DNA from: Yersinia enterocolitica subsp. enterocolitica
Lineage (GTDB): Bacteria; Pseudomonadota; Gammaproteobacteria; Enterobacterales; Enterobacteriaceae
Assembly (NCBI RefSeq): GCF_901472495.1
Contig: NZ_LR590469.1
Location: forward strand, 1,302,001-1,366,000
DNA: 64,000 bases
Direction: 5' to 3'
Shown piece by piece: positions 16,938-23,861 of this stretch. A model generated the notes under the pieces. That model was not told the DNA's origin. It did no database searches and saw nothing but the letters and a program-made list of their open reading frames with translations. Position 1 is the first letter of the stretch; each line of letters begins with the position of its first letter. The translations under genes and the position numbers were made by a program.

Positions 16938-17159
16938 ATGAAAACAACCGCTACTCCTCACGATGAGTCACTGATGACGATTGCACAAAAACTGGAACAA
17001 AAAGGCGAAGCCAGAGGCATTGTGAAAGGTCGGGTAGAAGGCCGGGTAGAAGGCAAGTTGGAAGTTGCCCGTACTATGCTAGCCAATGGCCTTGACTACG
17101 CCACGGTAATGAAAATGACCGGCCTGAGCGAAGACGAACTGGCTCAAATTTGTCATTGA
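16938..17159 (+). pseudogene. Remnant of an Rpn-family nuclease gene (internal deletion)
   Basis: Encodes 73 residues. The first nine (MKTTATPHD) match the N-terminus and the last about 60 (LMTIAQKLEQKGEARG to TMLANGLDYATVMKMTGLSE) match the C-terminus of the intact Rpn protein at 23862-24803. The nuclease core between them, about 245 residues, is missing and the frame is kept. Rpn proteins (PF04754) are DNA nucleases that promote RecA-independent recombination. The short product keeps only the C-terminal tail with its GRVEG repeats. Short C-terminal-only Rpn products are known from internal starts, so a modulatory role is conceivable, though a decay product is the simpler reading. Confidence 0.75.
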
Positions 17160-17160
17160 T

Positions 17161-17250
17161 ACACCTGTTACCAAACAGTACCGTGTCGTGCTAATGCACA
17201 TAAACACCCGTGCTGCGCCAGATATTGACTGGCCGGAGTTGCCGCAATGA
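17161..17250 (+). pseudogene. 3'-terminal fragment of a tail-fibre assembly gene (gpG-like)
   Basis: The frame ending at TGA 17250 reads YRVVLMHINTRAAPDIDWPE followed by LPQ, nearly identical to the end of gpG at 22397-23011 (YRVALMRINTSAAPEIDWPE, LPQ). Nothing upstream belongs to that gene, so it is a fragment about 30 codons long joined directly after the Rpn remnant. This is the mark of a past recombination or duplication between the tail-fibre region and this spot. Confidence 0.8.
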
Positions 17251-17254
17251 CAGC

Positions 17255-17281
17255 TTATTTTATGTTTGTCTTAAAATGAGG
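17255..17281 (+). repeat. Half copy of the cassette-border repeat
   Basis: Contains ATGTTTGTC-TTAAAATGAGG, related to ATGTTTGTCCTAAAGTGG found at 23157-23175, 23796-23813 and 24961-24977. It follows the gpG-like fragment and precedes the toxin-antitoxin genes, so it marks an accessory-block boundary. Confidence 0.6.
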
Positions 17282-17292
17282 CTGAGTGATAC

Positions 17293-17571
17293 CTAAAATA
17301 GATCAGAATGGCTTCCTGTCCTTTCGAAGCGAAGCAAATCATCAGTAATTTTGTAGATGATAAGCCAGTCTGGCTCTATATGTGCGTCCCTGTAGCCTTT
17401 ATAATTACCTTGTAATTGATGATCCTTATATACAACAGGCAAGGGCAATTTATCGTTAATCAGAAGCGTCATAATGACTTTAAGTTTATTCATATCTTTA
17501 TGGCGCTTCTGAGCTTTTTTCACATCTTTCTGGAACTGACCTGAATATTCAATTTCCCTTTGTTTAGTCAT
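17293..17571 (-). CDS. yafQ: YafQ-family mRNA interferase toxin
   Basis: RelE-superfamily toxin of the YafQ type, which cuts mRNA on the ribosome. Family features are REIEYSGQFQKDVKKAQKRH at the N-terminus, LPLPVVYKDHQLQGNYKGYR and ELHIEPDW-like DAHIEPDWLIIYKI, and the C-terminal RTGSHSDLF. The histidines (YKDH, DAHIE, GSH) and the terminal Phe correspond to catalytic positions in E. coli YafQ. Length (92) is the same as in E. coli. It starts six bases after the antitoxin stop in the usual antitoxin-first order. The pair may stabilise the prophage or act as a defence module. Confidence 0.9.
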   Translation of the reverse strand: MTKQREIEYSGQFQKDVKKAQKRHKDMNKLKVIMTLLINDKLPLPVVYKDHQLQGNYKGYRDAHIEPDWLIIYKITDDLLRFERTGSHSDLF

Positions 17572-17577
17572 GGTCTA

Positions 17578-17838
17578 TCAGATACCTAATTTATCAAAAA
17601 GATCATCAGCATCCTTTGCTTTATGGACATCGACACCTTTATCGCTGTTGGCAATGGTATTAGCTGTAAGTTCGTTAGGAATACGCAAATCGAACGGAAG
17701 CGCTTTTTCTCGGGCAACCTTGGTTAAGGTTATCCGCACCAGATCGGATACGGTTAAACCCATGTCAGCAAGTACAGCAGCGGCTTCATTCTTTAGGGTT
17801 TCGTCTATACGAGCACGAACAAAAGCATTTGCAGCCAT
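17578..17838 (-). CDS. dinJ: DinJ/RelB-family antitoxin
   Basis: Antitoxin of the YafQ toxin. The N-terminal ribbon-helix-helix (AANAFVRARIDETLKNEAAA, then ADMGLTVSDLVRITLTKVA) binds the operon promoter; the C-terminal acidic tail (DADDLFDKLGI) would wrap the toxin. Length (86) equals E. coli DinJ. Transcription is leftward with yafQ six bases downstream. E. coli dinJ has a LexA site; no clear CTGT-N8-ACAG was seen upstream here, so control is more likely by the antitoxin itself. Confidence 0.9.
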   Translation of the reverse strand: MAANAFVRARIDETLKNEAAAVLADMGLTVSDLVRITLTKVAREKALPFDLRIPNELTANTIANSDKGVDVHKAKDADDLFDKLGI

Positions 17839-17909
17839 AGTAAAACCCCCTTTTAGTTGGAAAGTTCATTGTGGCTCACTTGAGCTACAAAATCAAATAT
17901 GCCTCATGG

Positions 17910-18077
17910 TTACTTTCTCGGCTCAACATTTCGTGACTGAAGCTCTTTCCTGATTATTCTCTTAATCCAGGCAGCCAGCGATTCATCACCATCTAACTTT
18001 TGGGCCTCTTCCATTTCACTACGCAGCTCTGGATCGAGACGAAACTGGAATGGTGGATTTCCTCTTCTTTCATTCAT
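17910..18077 (-). CDS. Small ribbon-helix-helix-like protein (55 residues)
   Basis: A short leftward frame, MNERRGNPPFQFRLDPELRS and on to LDGDESLAAWIKRIIRKELQ, ending VEPRK. The layout of basic start, a beta-strand (PFQFRLD) and two helices is that of Arc/MetJ-type ribbon-helix-helix DNA-binding proteins; it resembles the YlcI/YnfO-type small phage proteins. It may be an orphan antitoxin-like regulator of the neighbouring genes. It lies upstream of dinJ on the same strand with a 71-base gap, and divergent from the Ash-like gene. No function was assigned from sequence alone. Confidence 0.65.
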   Translation of the reverse strand: MNERRGNPPFQFRLDPELRSEMEEAQKLDGDESLAAWIKRIIRKELQSRNVEPRK

Positions 18078-18156
18078 GTGTGTTGACACCTAAATTACAC
18101 TTGAGTTAATGTAGTGTTGTGTAGTGACACATTACTATCACATGCCATAAATGACA

Positions 18157-18189
18157 ATGCCCCGATGTGCTTGGAACACAACGAGGCAT
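18157..18189 (+). promoter_or_regulatory. Hairpin in the leader of the Ash-like gene
   Basis: ATGCC-CCG-ATGTG and CAC-AACG-A-GGCAT can fold into a bulged hairpin with loop CTTGGAA, 30 bases before the start codon of the Ash-like gene. Genes of this type are often controlled by antisense or leader RNA structure, but no complementary RNA was found for this leader. Confidence 0.35.
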
Positions 18190-18218
18190 CTAACCACAAC
18201 ATTAAAAGAGGTAATGCT

Positions 18219-18425
18219 ATGGCTGACGCTAATAGTAACATACGTGCATATTCAAAGCTCTACACCTTCCTTAACGCCCGCTCGAACACATTACTGGCTG
18301 AAATCTCTCCGTTACACCTGATCTCCGTTTTGGCTCCCACTGAATGTGAAGCCCGCAATCTGCTGGCCGGTTTCTCACTGGTGTTTGTTTCTTGCAAACC
18401 ACAGGAGAAGCGCCATGTTGCCTGA
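18219..18425 (+). CDS. Ash/Icd-like small phage protein
   Basis: 68 residues, start ATG 18219 with AAGAGGT seven bases upstream. The core HLISVLAPTECEARNLLAGF followed by SLVFVSCKP fits the Ash family (PF10554) pattern of a strand, a (S/T)E-x-EAR-x-LA helix and a strand, as in phage P4/P1-type Ash and Icd-like proteins, although the typical FAGRLPV ending is here VSCKPQ. P1 Icd interferes with host cell division, and such genes are controlled by C4-type antisense RNA. The stop overlaps the next gene by 11 bases, implying coupled translation. The assignment is from pattern memory, so moderate. Confidence 0.55.
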   Translation: MADANSNIRAYSKLYTFLNARSNTLLAEISPLHLISVLAPTECEARNLLAGFSLVFVSCKPQEKRHVA

Positions 18426-18735
18426 TACCAATAGACTTTATCCCACACTGACTGAGGTGATCGGCAAGCTGGATATATCACATTTGAGTGCTGATGACAC
18501 ACTGGAACTGGCAAACAGTAGCGAGGAATGTTACGCCGGATTGCTGCATGGGTTGAATTTTATCGGGGATACTTTTGTGACCTTTGCCGATAACGATGTG
18601 TTGGATTTCTCAGTAGAAAGTTTGTGCCAGTTAGGCCATTGTCTGGCATCAATCAGTATCCTGGTACCTGCCCTCACTCAATTGCAAGCATCAGCAAACG
18701 CCAAACTCACTAACAACGAGTTGGCCGAGCAATAA
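18415..18735 (+). CDS. Conserved phage-cargo protein of unknown function (106 residues)
   Basis: Not recognised. It starts inside the end of the Ash-like gene with AGGAGAAG upstream. The sequence is acidic and largely helical (LTEVIGKLDISHLSADDTLE, LANSSEECYAGLLHGLNFIG, LGHCLASISILVPALTQLQA) with no membrane segment or catalytic motif. The two-gene unit, a short Ash-like ORF overlapping a helical acidic protein, mirrors the pair at 25272-25557 behind the C4-like RNA, where a short ORF also overlaps a small helical acidic protein. Both may be versions of one phage control module. Confidence 0.6.
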   Translation: MLPDTNRLYPTLTEVIGKLDISHLSADDTLELANSSEECYAGLLHGLNFIGDTFVTFADNDVLDFSVESLCQLGHCLASISILVPALTQLQASANAKLTNNELAEQ

Positions 18736-18779
18736 ACCTCACCGCTTCCGCTAATATTGTCCTTAGCGGAAGCGCGATA

Positions 18780-18825
18780 AAACTCCTTTAACTACACCTG
18801 TAACTCGTTATTTTAACGTGGGAAA
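18780..18825 (+). repeat. Direct repeat shared with 23112-23157
   Basis: A 46-base stretch starting AAACTCCTTTAACTACACC is repeated at 23112-23157 with one substitution and a one-base length change near the end. It contains the 5' half (AACTCGTTATTTTAACGTGG) of the cassette-border repeat family. It forms the 3' edge of the truncated antitoxin-like frame at 18813-18995. Confidence 0.8.
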
Positions 18826-18995
18826 TGCGAGTCGGACTGCCCGAATTGTTTAATAGCCTTATTCGCATCCTTTAACTCTGTCATCAGTGCCTTGCGATCC
18901 TGAATCTCGTTATAAGCGGTGAGAGTGTTTTCATCGGCTAAAAGCAGCGCCTTAGCTTCAGAGAATGGGATGATATCGAGGTCATTCTCAGACAT
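18813..18995 (-). pseudogene. Truncated XRE-type antitoxin remnant
   Basis: A 60-residue leftward frame reading IIPFSEAKALLLADENTLTA and YNEIQDRKALMTELKDANKA. This resembles the helical N-terminal arm (F-x-E-x-K-x-x-LL-x-D-x-x-T-x-x-AYNE) that precedes the helix-turn-helix in HigA/XRE-type antitoxins. The DNA-binding domain is missing: the frame runs into the direct repeat at 18780-18825 and stops after SHFPR. It is probably a fragment left by recombination at the repeat. No toxin partner is seen. Confidence 0.5.
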
Positions 18996-19219
18996 TTTTT
19001 AGCCTCTTTATATTGGTGAAACCATAATACTCCCCCTAAGAACCATAGAAATCACTTTAATTCCGTTCAGGCTTTATTAGGAGTGGCTTTGGTTTAACCT
19101 CTGTCACTAAAAACCAATATTCCTATTGTCCCATTCCCCACACATCCCTCCTGAGATGTTATCCGCGCCCATTAGCAGCAAACTGACTTGAAATACTCGC
19201 GCGAATTTTGAGGGGCAGC

Positions 19220-19570
19220 ATGACCACAACCCAATATCTCGGCATGAGCCGCAATACCGGGCGGGCCATTACCGACGCTGACCACATCAGCCAGTCTATC
19301 GCTGACATTCTGATTACACCGGTCGGTTCGCGGGTGATGCGCCGCACTTATGGTTCGCTGTTATCAGAGCTGATTGACCAGCCGCAAAATCCGGCCCTGC
19401 GCCTGCAAATTATGACCGCCAGCTACAGCGCCATTCTGCGCTGGGAGCCGAGGGTCAAACTGACTGGTATCACCTTTGAAACCACCCTTGACGGAAAAAT
19501 GGTGGTTGATATCACCGGCACCCGCACAGACAGCGCGGCCCCGCTTTCATTAACCATCCCTGTGAGCTGA
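19220..19570 (+). CDS. W: P2-type baseplate wedge protein (gpW)
   Basis: gpW is a T4 gp25-like wedge component of the baseplate. RNTGRAITDADHISQSIADI, LITPVGSRVMRRTYGSLLSE and LIDQPQNPA are typical. The start ATG 19220 has GAGGGGC seven bases upstream; a longer in-frame start at 19208 is less likely. P2 gpW has 115 residues and this has 116. It resumes the late operon after the V-W cargo and is followed by gpJ after four bases. Confidence 0.93.
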   Translation: MTTTQYLGMSRNTGRAITDADHISQSIADILITPVGSRVMRRTYGSLLSELIDQPQNPALRLQIMTASYSAILRWEPRVKLTGITFETTLDGKMVVDITGTRTDSAAPLSLTIPVS

Positions 19571-19574
19571 ACCT

Positions 19575-20483
19575 ATGGCAACCATTGACCTGAGCCTGTT
19601 ACCGTCGCCGTTTGTGGTGGAAGAACTGGACTATGAAACCCTGCTGGCCGAGCGTAAAGCCACGCTGATATCTCTTTACCCGGAAGAACAGCGCGCCGCC
19701 GTGGCCCGCACGTTGTCGCTGGAATCTGAGCCGCTGGTCAAATTGCTACAGGAAAACGCCTACCGCGAAGTGATATTACGCCAGCGCGTTAACGATGCGG
19801 CCCGTGCGGTGATGGTGGCCTATGCCGTCGGCAGTGATTTAGACCAGCTCGGCGCAAATAACAACGTTGAGCGGCTGGTGATTATTCCAGCAGACCCCAC
19901 GGCCATTCCACCGATAGACGCGGTGATGGAGTCTGACAGTGATTTCCGGGTGCGTATCCCACAAGCCTTTGAGGGCTTGAGTGTCGCCGGGCCAACCGGT
20001 GCGTATGAATATCATGCCAAAAGTGCTGACGGCCGTGTGGCCGACTCCTCGGCAATCAGTCCGACACCCGCTTGTGTCACGGTCACGGTGTTATCTCGCG
20101 AGGGCAACGGCGAAGCCTCAGCCGAACTGCTGTCTGTGGTTGAGGCCGCGCTGAATGATGAGAACACGCGGGCAGTAGCTGACAGGGTGACGGTGCAATC
20201 GGCCCGCATTGAAGATTATGAGATTGACGCGGTGCTCTACCTGCATCCGGGGCCGGAAGCGGAGCCTGTGCGCATTGCGGCTGAGAAGAAACTGACCGCC
20301 TTTGTCACCGCACAGCGCCGCCTTGGTCGCGACATTCGCCTGTCTGCACTCTATGCCGCGCTGCATGTTGAGGGTGTACAGCGGGTGGTGATTAATACCC
20401 CCCTGGCTGATGTGGTGCTGAATAAAACCCAGGCGGCTTGGTGCACCGACAGCAGCATCACTGTCGGGGGGACTGATGACTGA
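19575..20483 (+). CDS. J: P2-type baseplate wedge protein (gpJ)
   Basis: gpJ (T4 gp6-like, PF04865 family) joins baseplate wedges around the hub. The N-terminus IDLSLLPSPFVVEELDYETL and the block LLQENAYREVILRQRVNDAA followed by YAVGSDLDQLGA are diagnostic. PQAFEGLSVAGPTGAYEYHA marks the central domain. Length 302 is equal to P2 gpJ. The stop overlaps the start of gpI by eight bases. No defect is seen. Confidence 0.94.
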   Translation: MATIDLSLLPSPFVVEELDYETLLAERKATLISLYPEEQRAAVARTLSLESEPLVKLLQENAYREVILRQRVNDAARAVMVAYAVGSDLDQLGANNNVERLVIIPADPTAIPPIDAVMESDSDFRVRIPQAFEGLSVAGPTGAYEYHAKSADGRVADSSAISPTPACVTVTVLSREGNGEASAELLSVVEAALNDENTRAVADRVTVQSARIEDYEIDAVLYLHPGPEAEPVRIAAEKKLTAFVTAQRRLGRDIRLSALYAALHVEGVQRVVINTPLADVVLNKTQAAWCTDSSITVGGTDD

Positions 20484-21018
20484 CCGTTTATTGCCTGTTG
20501 GTTCTTCTGTGCTGGAAGTGACCGCCGCGCGCGCCTGCGCCGAGCTGGAAAACACCCCGGTTCCGATTCGCCAGCTCTGGAACGCTGACACTTGCCCATT
20601 ATCCCTGCTGCCTTATCTGGCGTGGGCGTGGTCAGTTGACCGCTGGGATGAGAAATGGCCGGAAGCCACCAAGCGCGCGGTGGTGAAGTCCTCGCAGTAC
20701 GTGCACAAACACAAAGGTACCATTGGCGCAATCCGACGGGTGGTTGAACCGCTGGGCTATCTCATCAAGGTGATTGAGTGGTGGAAGACCAACGAGACAC
20801 CCGGCACCTTTCGCCTCGATGTGGGCGTATTGGAAACCGGTATTACCGAAGAGATGTATCAAGAGCTGGAGCGGCTGATAGACGACGCCAAGCCATGCAG
20901 CCGTCATTTAGTCGGCCTGTCTATCAATCTTGATAGCAGCGGCCCGCTGACTATCGCCGCCGGTAGTTACAGCGGTGATGAGCTGACCGTGTACCCCTAT
21001 CGAATGGACTCAATATGA
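20476..21018 (+). CDS. I: P2-type tail protein (gpI)
   Basis: gpI is a baseplate protein linking the wedge to the tail fibre (PF09684). LLPVGSSVLEVTAARACAEL, PIRQLWNADTCPLSLLPYLA followed by WAWSVDRWDEKWPE, and VHKHKGTIGAIRRVVEPLGY are typical. Length 180 is close to P2 gpI (176). It overlaps gpJ at its start and gpH at its end (ATGA), part of the coupled J-I-H-G series. Confidence 0.93.
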   Translation: MTDRLLPVGSSVLEVTAARACAELENTPVPIRQLWNADTCPLSLLPYLAWAWSVDRWDEKWPEATKRAVVKSSQYVHKHKGTIGAIRRVVEPLGYLIKVIEWWKTNETPGTFRLDVGVLETGITEEMYQELERLIDDAKPCSRHLVGLSINLDSSGPLTIAAGSYSGDELTVYPYRMDSI

Positions 21019-22397
21019 CCCCTAAATACTTTGCCTTACTGACCCATATCGGCGCAGCCAAACTGGCGAACGCCACTGCGCTCGGCACCCGCTTAGAGAT
21101 AACCCACATGGTTGTCGGGGATGGCGGCGGAACCCTGCCAACCCCTAGCCCGGCACAATCCAAGCTGGTGAATGAGCAGCGCCGCGCCGCCCTTAATGCC
21201 CTGACTATTGACCCGAGCAATCCCCGTCAGATTATTGCAGAGCAGATTATCTCTGAGACTGAGGGCGGGTGGTGGATACGGGAAATTGGCTTGCTGGATA
21301 AAGCCGGAGAGTTAATTGCTATCGCTAATTGCCCGGAAAGCTATAAGCCACAAATGCAGGAAGGCAGTGGCCGCATCCAGACTATTCGAGTCATTTTGGC
21401 CGTCAGCAACACTGCCGCTGTCACACTGAAAACCGACCCTGCGGTGGTGCTGGCAACGCGCAAGTATGCCGATCAGGTGAGCCACACCACCGTCACCTCA
21501 ATCAGCAACCATATCCGCACCCTCAATCCGCACCCGCAATATCTCCTCGCCAGCCACAATTTATTTGATCTTAGCGATACCAAAGCGGCGCGGGCTAACT
21601 TGCAATTAGGCTCTGCGGCAACCAGAAATGTGGGTAATGCTCAAGATGAACTCATGGAAGTCGGGGCCTTTGGCTGGGGCGGCCCCTGCATTATTGCCTC
21701 AGCGGGGATCAATGCGCTGACAAAAACCGGCATGTACTGTGTCAATCAATACGCTGCCGATAAACCCGAGGACTTTGGTGATGCGACCATTCAGCATATT
21801 CAGAATGACTCATTAACCGCCCACCAATTCATTTTCTCCACCAATAATACCAGCACAGCGGCAAGAGTCAGTTATCGCCTGCGCTCTTATGGTCAATGGC
21901 GGGAATGGATAGATATTGTCACCAGTCGCAGCCAGGCATTGACCCCCATCGGCATCCCTCTACCCTACCCCGGCACCACGCCACCGGCAGGATATTTAAA
22001 ATGTAACGGCGCATCATTCTATGCCCACCACTACCCCGCGCTGGCAACCTTATATCCAGACCATAAATTACCCGATTTGCGCGGTGAGTTTATTCGTGGA
22101 TTTGATGACGGGCGCGGCATTGATACAAATCGCACCCTGTTAAGCGCACAAACCGACGCGCTGCAAAATATCACCGGCGGCATCAATGGGGTATCAGAGA
22201 GCATGGGCAGCGCACCCGAAAGCAACTTCAGCGGCGCGTTCGGCAAAAGCCCCGCCATTGGCAACGACAACACCCCGCACCACACCGACATCACCCATTG
22301 CGGCAGCTTTGATTTTGACGCCTCCCGCGTGGTGCGCACCGCCACCGAAACCCGACCACGCAACATCTCATTTTGCTATATTTTGAGGGCTATCTAA
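21015..22397 (+). CDS. H: P2-type tail fibre protein (gpH) with collar domain
   Basis: The receptor-binding tail fibre. The N-terminal about 150 residues (TPKYFALLTHIGAAKLANAT, GGWWIREIGLLDKAGELIAI) are the conserved baseplate-attachment part (PF12571). The variable middle is followed by a phage collar domain (PF07484) at about 315-370 (PLPYPGTTPPAGYLKCNGAS, LYPDHKLPDLRGEFIRGFDD), and the end is the usual RPRNISFCYILRA. At 460 residues it is shorter than P2 gpH (669), lacking much of the shaft. The one-base overlap TAATG couples it to its assembly protein gpG. Host range would depend on the middle and tip. Confidence 0.92.
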   Translation: MTPKYFALLTHIGAAKLANATALGTRLEITHMVVGDGGGTLPTPSPAQSKLVNEQRRAALNALTIDPSNPRQIIAEQIISETEGGWWIREIGLLDKAGELIAIANCPESYKPQMQEGSGRIQTIRVILAVSNTAAVTLKTDPAVVLATRKYADQVSHTTVTSISNHIRTLNPHPQYLLASHNLFDLSDTKAARANLQLGSAATRNVGNAQDELMEVGAFGWGGPCIIASAGINALTKTGMYCVNQYAADKPEDFGDATIQHIQNDSLTAHQFIFSTNNTSTAARVSYRLRSYGQWREWIDIVTSRSQALTPIGIPLPYPGTTPPAGYLKCNGASFYAHHYPALATLYPDHKLPDLRGEFIRGFDDGRGIDTNRTLLSAQTDALQNITGGINGVSESMGSAPESNFSGAFGKSPAIGNDNTPHHTDITHCGSFDFDASRVVRTATETRPRNISFCYILRAI

Positions 22398-23011
22398 TGA
22401 AATATGACTTTACCGTTCAACCGGCCATCTTGGATGACCATCAACTCGCCAGTCAGGCGGGATGGATAACGCTTTACCACTATGATGCAGAGAGTCTGGA
22501 ATATGCCAGTGCGGGCATGGAGTACTTGCCGCTCGGCGTCGGCTTACCGGCTCACTCGGTGGCTGATGCGCCCATCATTCAACCTAAAACCGGCATGGCA
22601 TTGGTCAGGGATTTAACTGCTAACCAGTGGGTGACAGTGGCAGACCATCGCCATCAAACGGCGTATGACATTGAAACCAAACATGAATCTATCATTTTTG
22701 CACTGGGGCCAATCCCCAAAAATAAAACACTGATTCAGCCAATGCATGAGTTTGACACATGGACAGGAACCGCCTGGGAAGTCGATCAACAGGCATTAAA
22801 AGCCAGCCATATTGCCGCCGCAAGCCAACAGAAAACCGCACTGATAAATCAGGTATCAGAGCACATCAACATCCTACTCGACGCCATCGCAATGGATAAT
22901 CAACAGACTGATATTCAGCAATTGGCGGCACTCAAACATTACCGCGTCGCGTTAATGCGCATCAACACCAGCGCTGCACCAGAGATTGACTGGCCGGAGT
23001 TGCCGCAATAA
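22397..23011 (+). CDS. G: Tail fibre assembly protein (gpG)
   Basis: Chaperone that folds and attaches the tail fibre (PF02413, Caudo_TAP). The C-terminal family signature MRINTSAAPEIDWPELPQ is present, as are ADAPIIQPKTGMALVRDLTA and WTGTAWEVDQQALKA. The start is ATG 22397, whose A is the last base of the gpH stop. Length is 204 residues. A 30-codon copy of its 3' end lies at 17161-17250, evidence of recombination between this locus and the V-W cargo site. The second cargo block begins right after this gene. Confidence 0.92.
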   Translation: MKYDFTVQPAILDDHQLASQAGWITLYHYDAESLEYASAGMEYLPLGVGLPAHSVADAPIIQPKTGMALVRDLTANQWVTVADHRHQTAYDIETKHESIIFALGPIPKNKTLIQPMHEFDTWTGTAWEVDQQALKASHIAAASQQKTALINQVSEHINILLDAIAMDNQQTDIQQLAALKHYRVALMRINTSAAPEIDWPELPQ

Positions 23012-23111
23012 GGGTTGATTTTAATGGGGGAATTTTTGTCCTAATTGGGGATTGAGTCTGTGCTCAATAGAGACTCATGGGGCTAATATTGTATTCAGTG
23101 AAAACGCTATG

Positions 23112-23175
23112 AAACTCCTTTAATTACACCTGTAACTCGTTATTTTAACGTGGAAAAATGTTTGTCCTAAAGTGG
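23112..23175 (+). repeat. Cassette-border repeat, complete copy
   Basis: Begins with the 46-base sequence shared with 18780-18825 and runs on into AAAAATGTTTGTCCTAAAGTGG, the core shared with 23772-23813 and 24938-24977. It stands between gpG and the first C4-like RNA. The 100 bases before it (23012-23111) contain only a small hairpin (TGAGTCT pairing with AGACTCA). Confidence 0.75.
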
Positions 23176-23311
23176 CGTTGCCTAATTGCTCGACAGAATC
23201 TCATCGGGTTATAGTCACACCGCAGCGGTAAAATCCTTTACCGGATTTGGCAGTCCGGCATAGACCAAAGCGCATGATATAGATACGGTTATATGGTAAT
23301 AAGCAAGAAAT

Positions 23312-23385
23312 GGTGAGCTGGGTGGGGGCATCGTAAGGTGCATCAGTTTTTTGGTGACTGGTCTGTCAACCCCATCCAGTTCACC
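23312..23385 (+). ncRNA. C4-antisense-RNA-like structured RNA, copy 1
   Basis: GGTGAGCTGGGTGGGG at 23312-23327 pairs over 16 positions (two G-U) with CCCCATCCAGTTCACC at 23370-23385. Inside are a GCATC-GTAA-GGTGC hairpin and a second hairpin ATCAGT...ACTGGT with a TTTTTGGTG loop. The same three-stem layout occurs at 25136-25211 with compensatory changes, which supports an RNA. It resembles the C4 antisense RNA of P1/P7-like phages. No matching target was found downstream, so this copy has probably lost its function. Confidence 0.6.
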
Positions 23386-23477
23386 CCCTACAGAGATGAA
23401 AATCTCAAGATGGTGAGTATCAATACCGTCAACTGAGAAAGACTAATAGCAACTCGGCGTAGTACAAGGAAGCACTG

Positions 23478-23654
23478 ATGACAATTGCAGAATCACTTGA
23501 ACTAGAAGGCTATCTGAAAGGATACACTGAAAGCTATCAGGAAAGTCAGCGGGAGACGATACTGAAAATCGCCCGGTCTTTACTGGCCGAAGGTGTTGAT
23601 CGCACTCTGGTAAAGGAAGTCACTGGCCTACGTGATGAAGACCTGACGCAATAA
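23478..23654 (+). pseudogene. C-terminal remnant of an Rpn-family gene
   Basis: A 58-residue frame, MTIAESLELEGYLKGYTESY through ILKIARSLLAEGVDRTLVKE to VTGLRDEDLTQ. This matches the C-terminal tail of Rpn proteins (MTIAQKLE..., ARTMLANGLDRATVMKMTGL SEEELAQ) but is more divergent than the remnant at 16938. GTACAAGGAAGC precedes the ATG, so it could be translated. Some Rpn genes make a short C-terminal protein from an internal start that counters the long form; here no nuclease core is attached. A remnant is the cautious call. Confidence 0.6.
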
Positions 23655-23771
23655 CGCGTTAACCCCATTCTAACGGGCGATGTTGTGTTAGACGTTGCCT
23701 TATTTCTGCCAGTTTTTCGCACCCTATTTATTCCGCTCTGTGATTGTTTTTTCTCTCTTATTCATATCGAT

Positions 23772-23813
23772 AACTCATTATTTTAAATAGAAAAAATGTT
23801 TGTCCTAAAGTGG
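23772..23813 (+). repeat. Cassette-border repeat, copy before the Rpn gene
   Basis: AACTCATTATTTTAAATAG then AAAAAATGTTTGTCCTAAAG, ending TGG. It is homologous to 23134-23175 and 24938-24977 and lies 48 bases before the Rpn start codon, so this unit travels with Rpn/C4 cassettes. Confidence 0.75.
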
Positions 23814-23861
23814 TGCGGAGTGATTGCTCACACTGATACCCATGACTATTATCGCCCGATG

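Noticed and set aside
23012..23477. A protein-coding gene between gpG and the second Rpn remnant
   Set aside because: No frame has a start, ribosome-binding site and family pattern; the segment is explained by the border repeat and the C4-like RNA.
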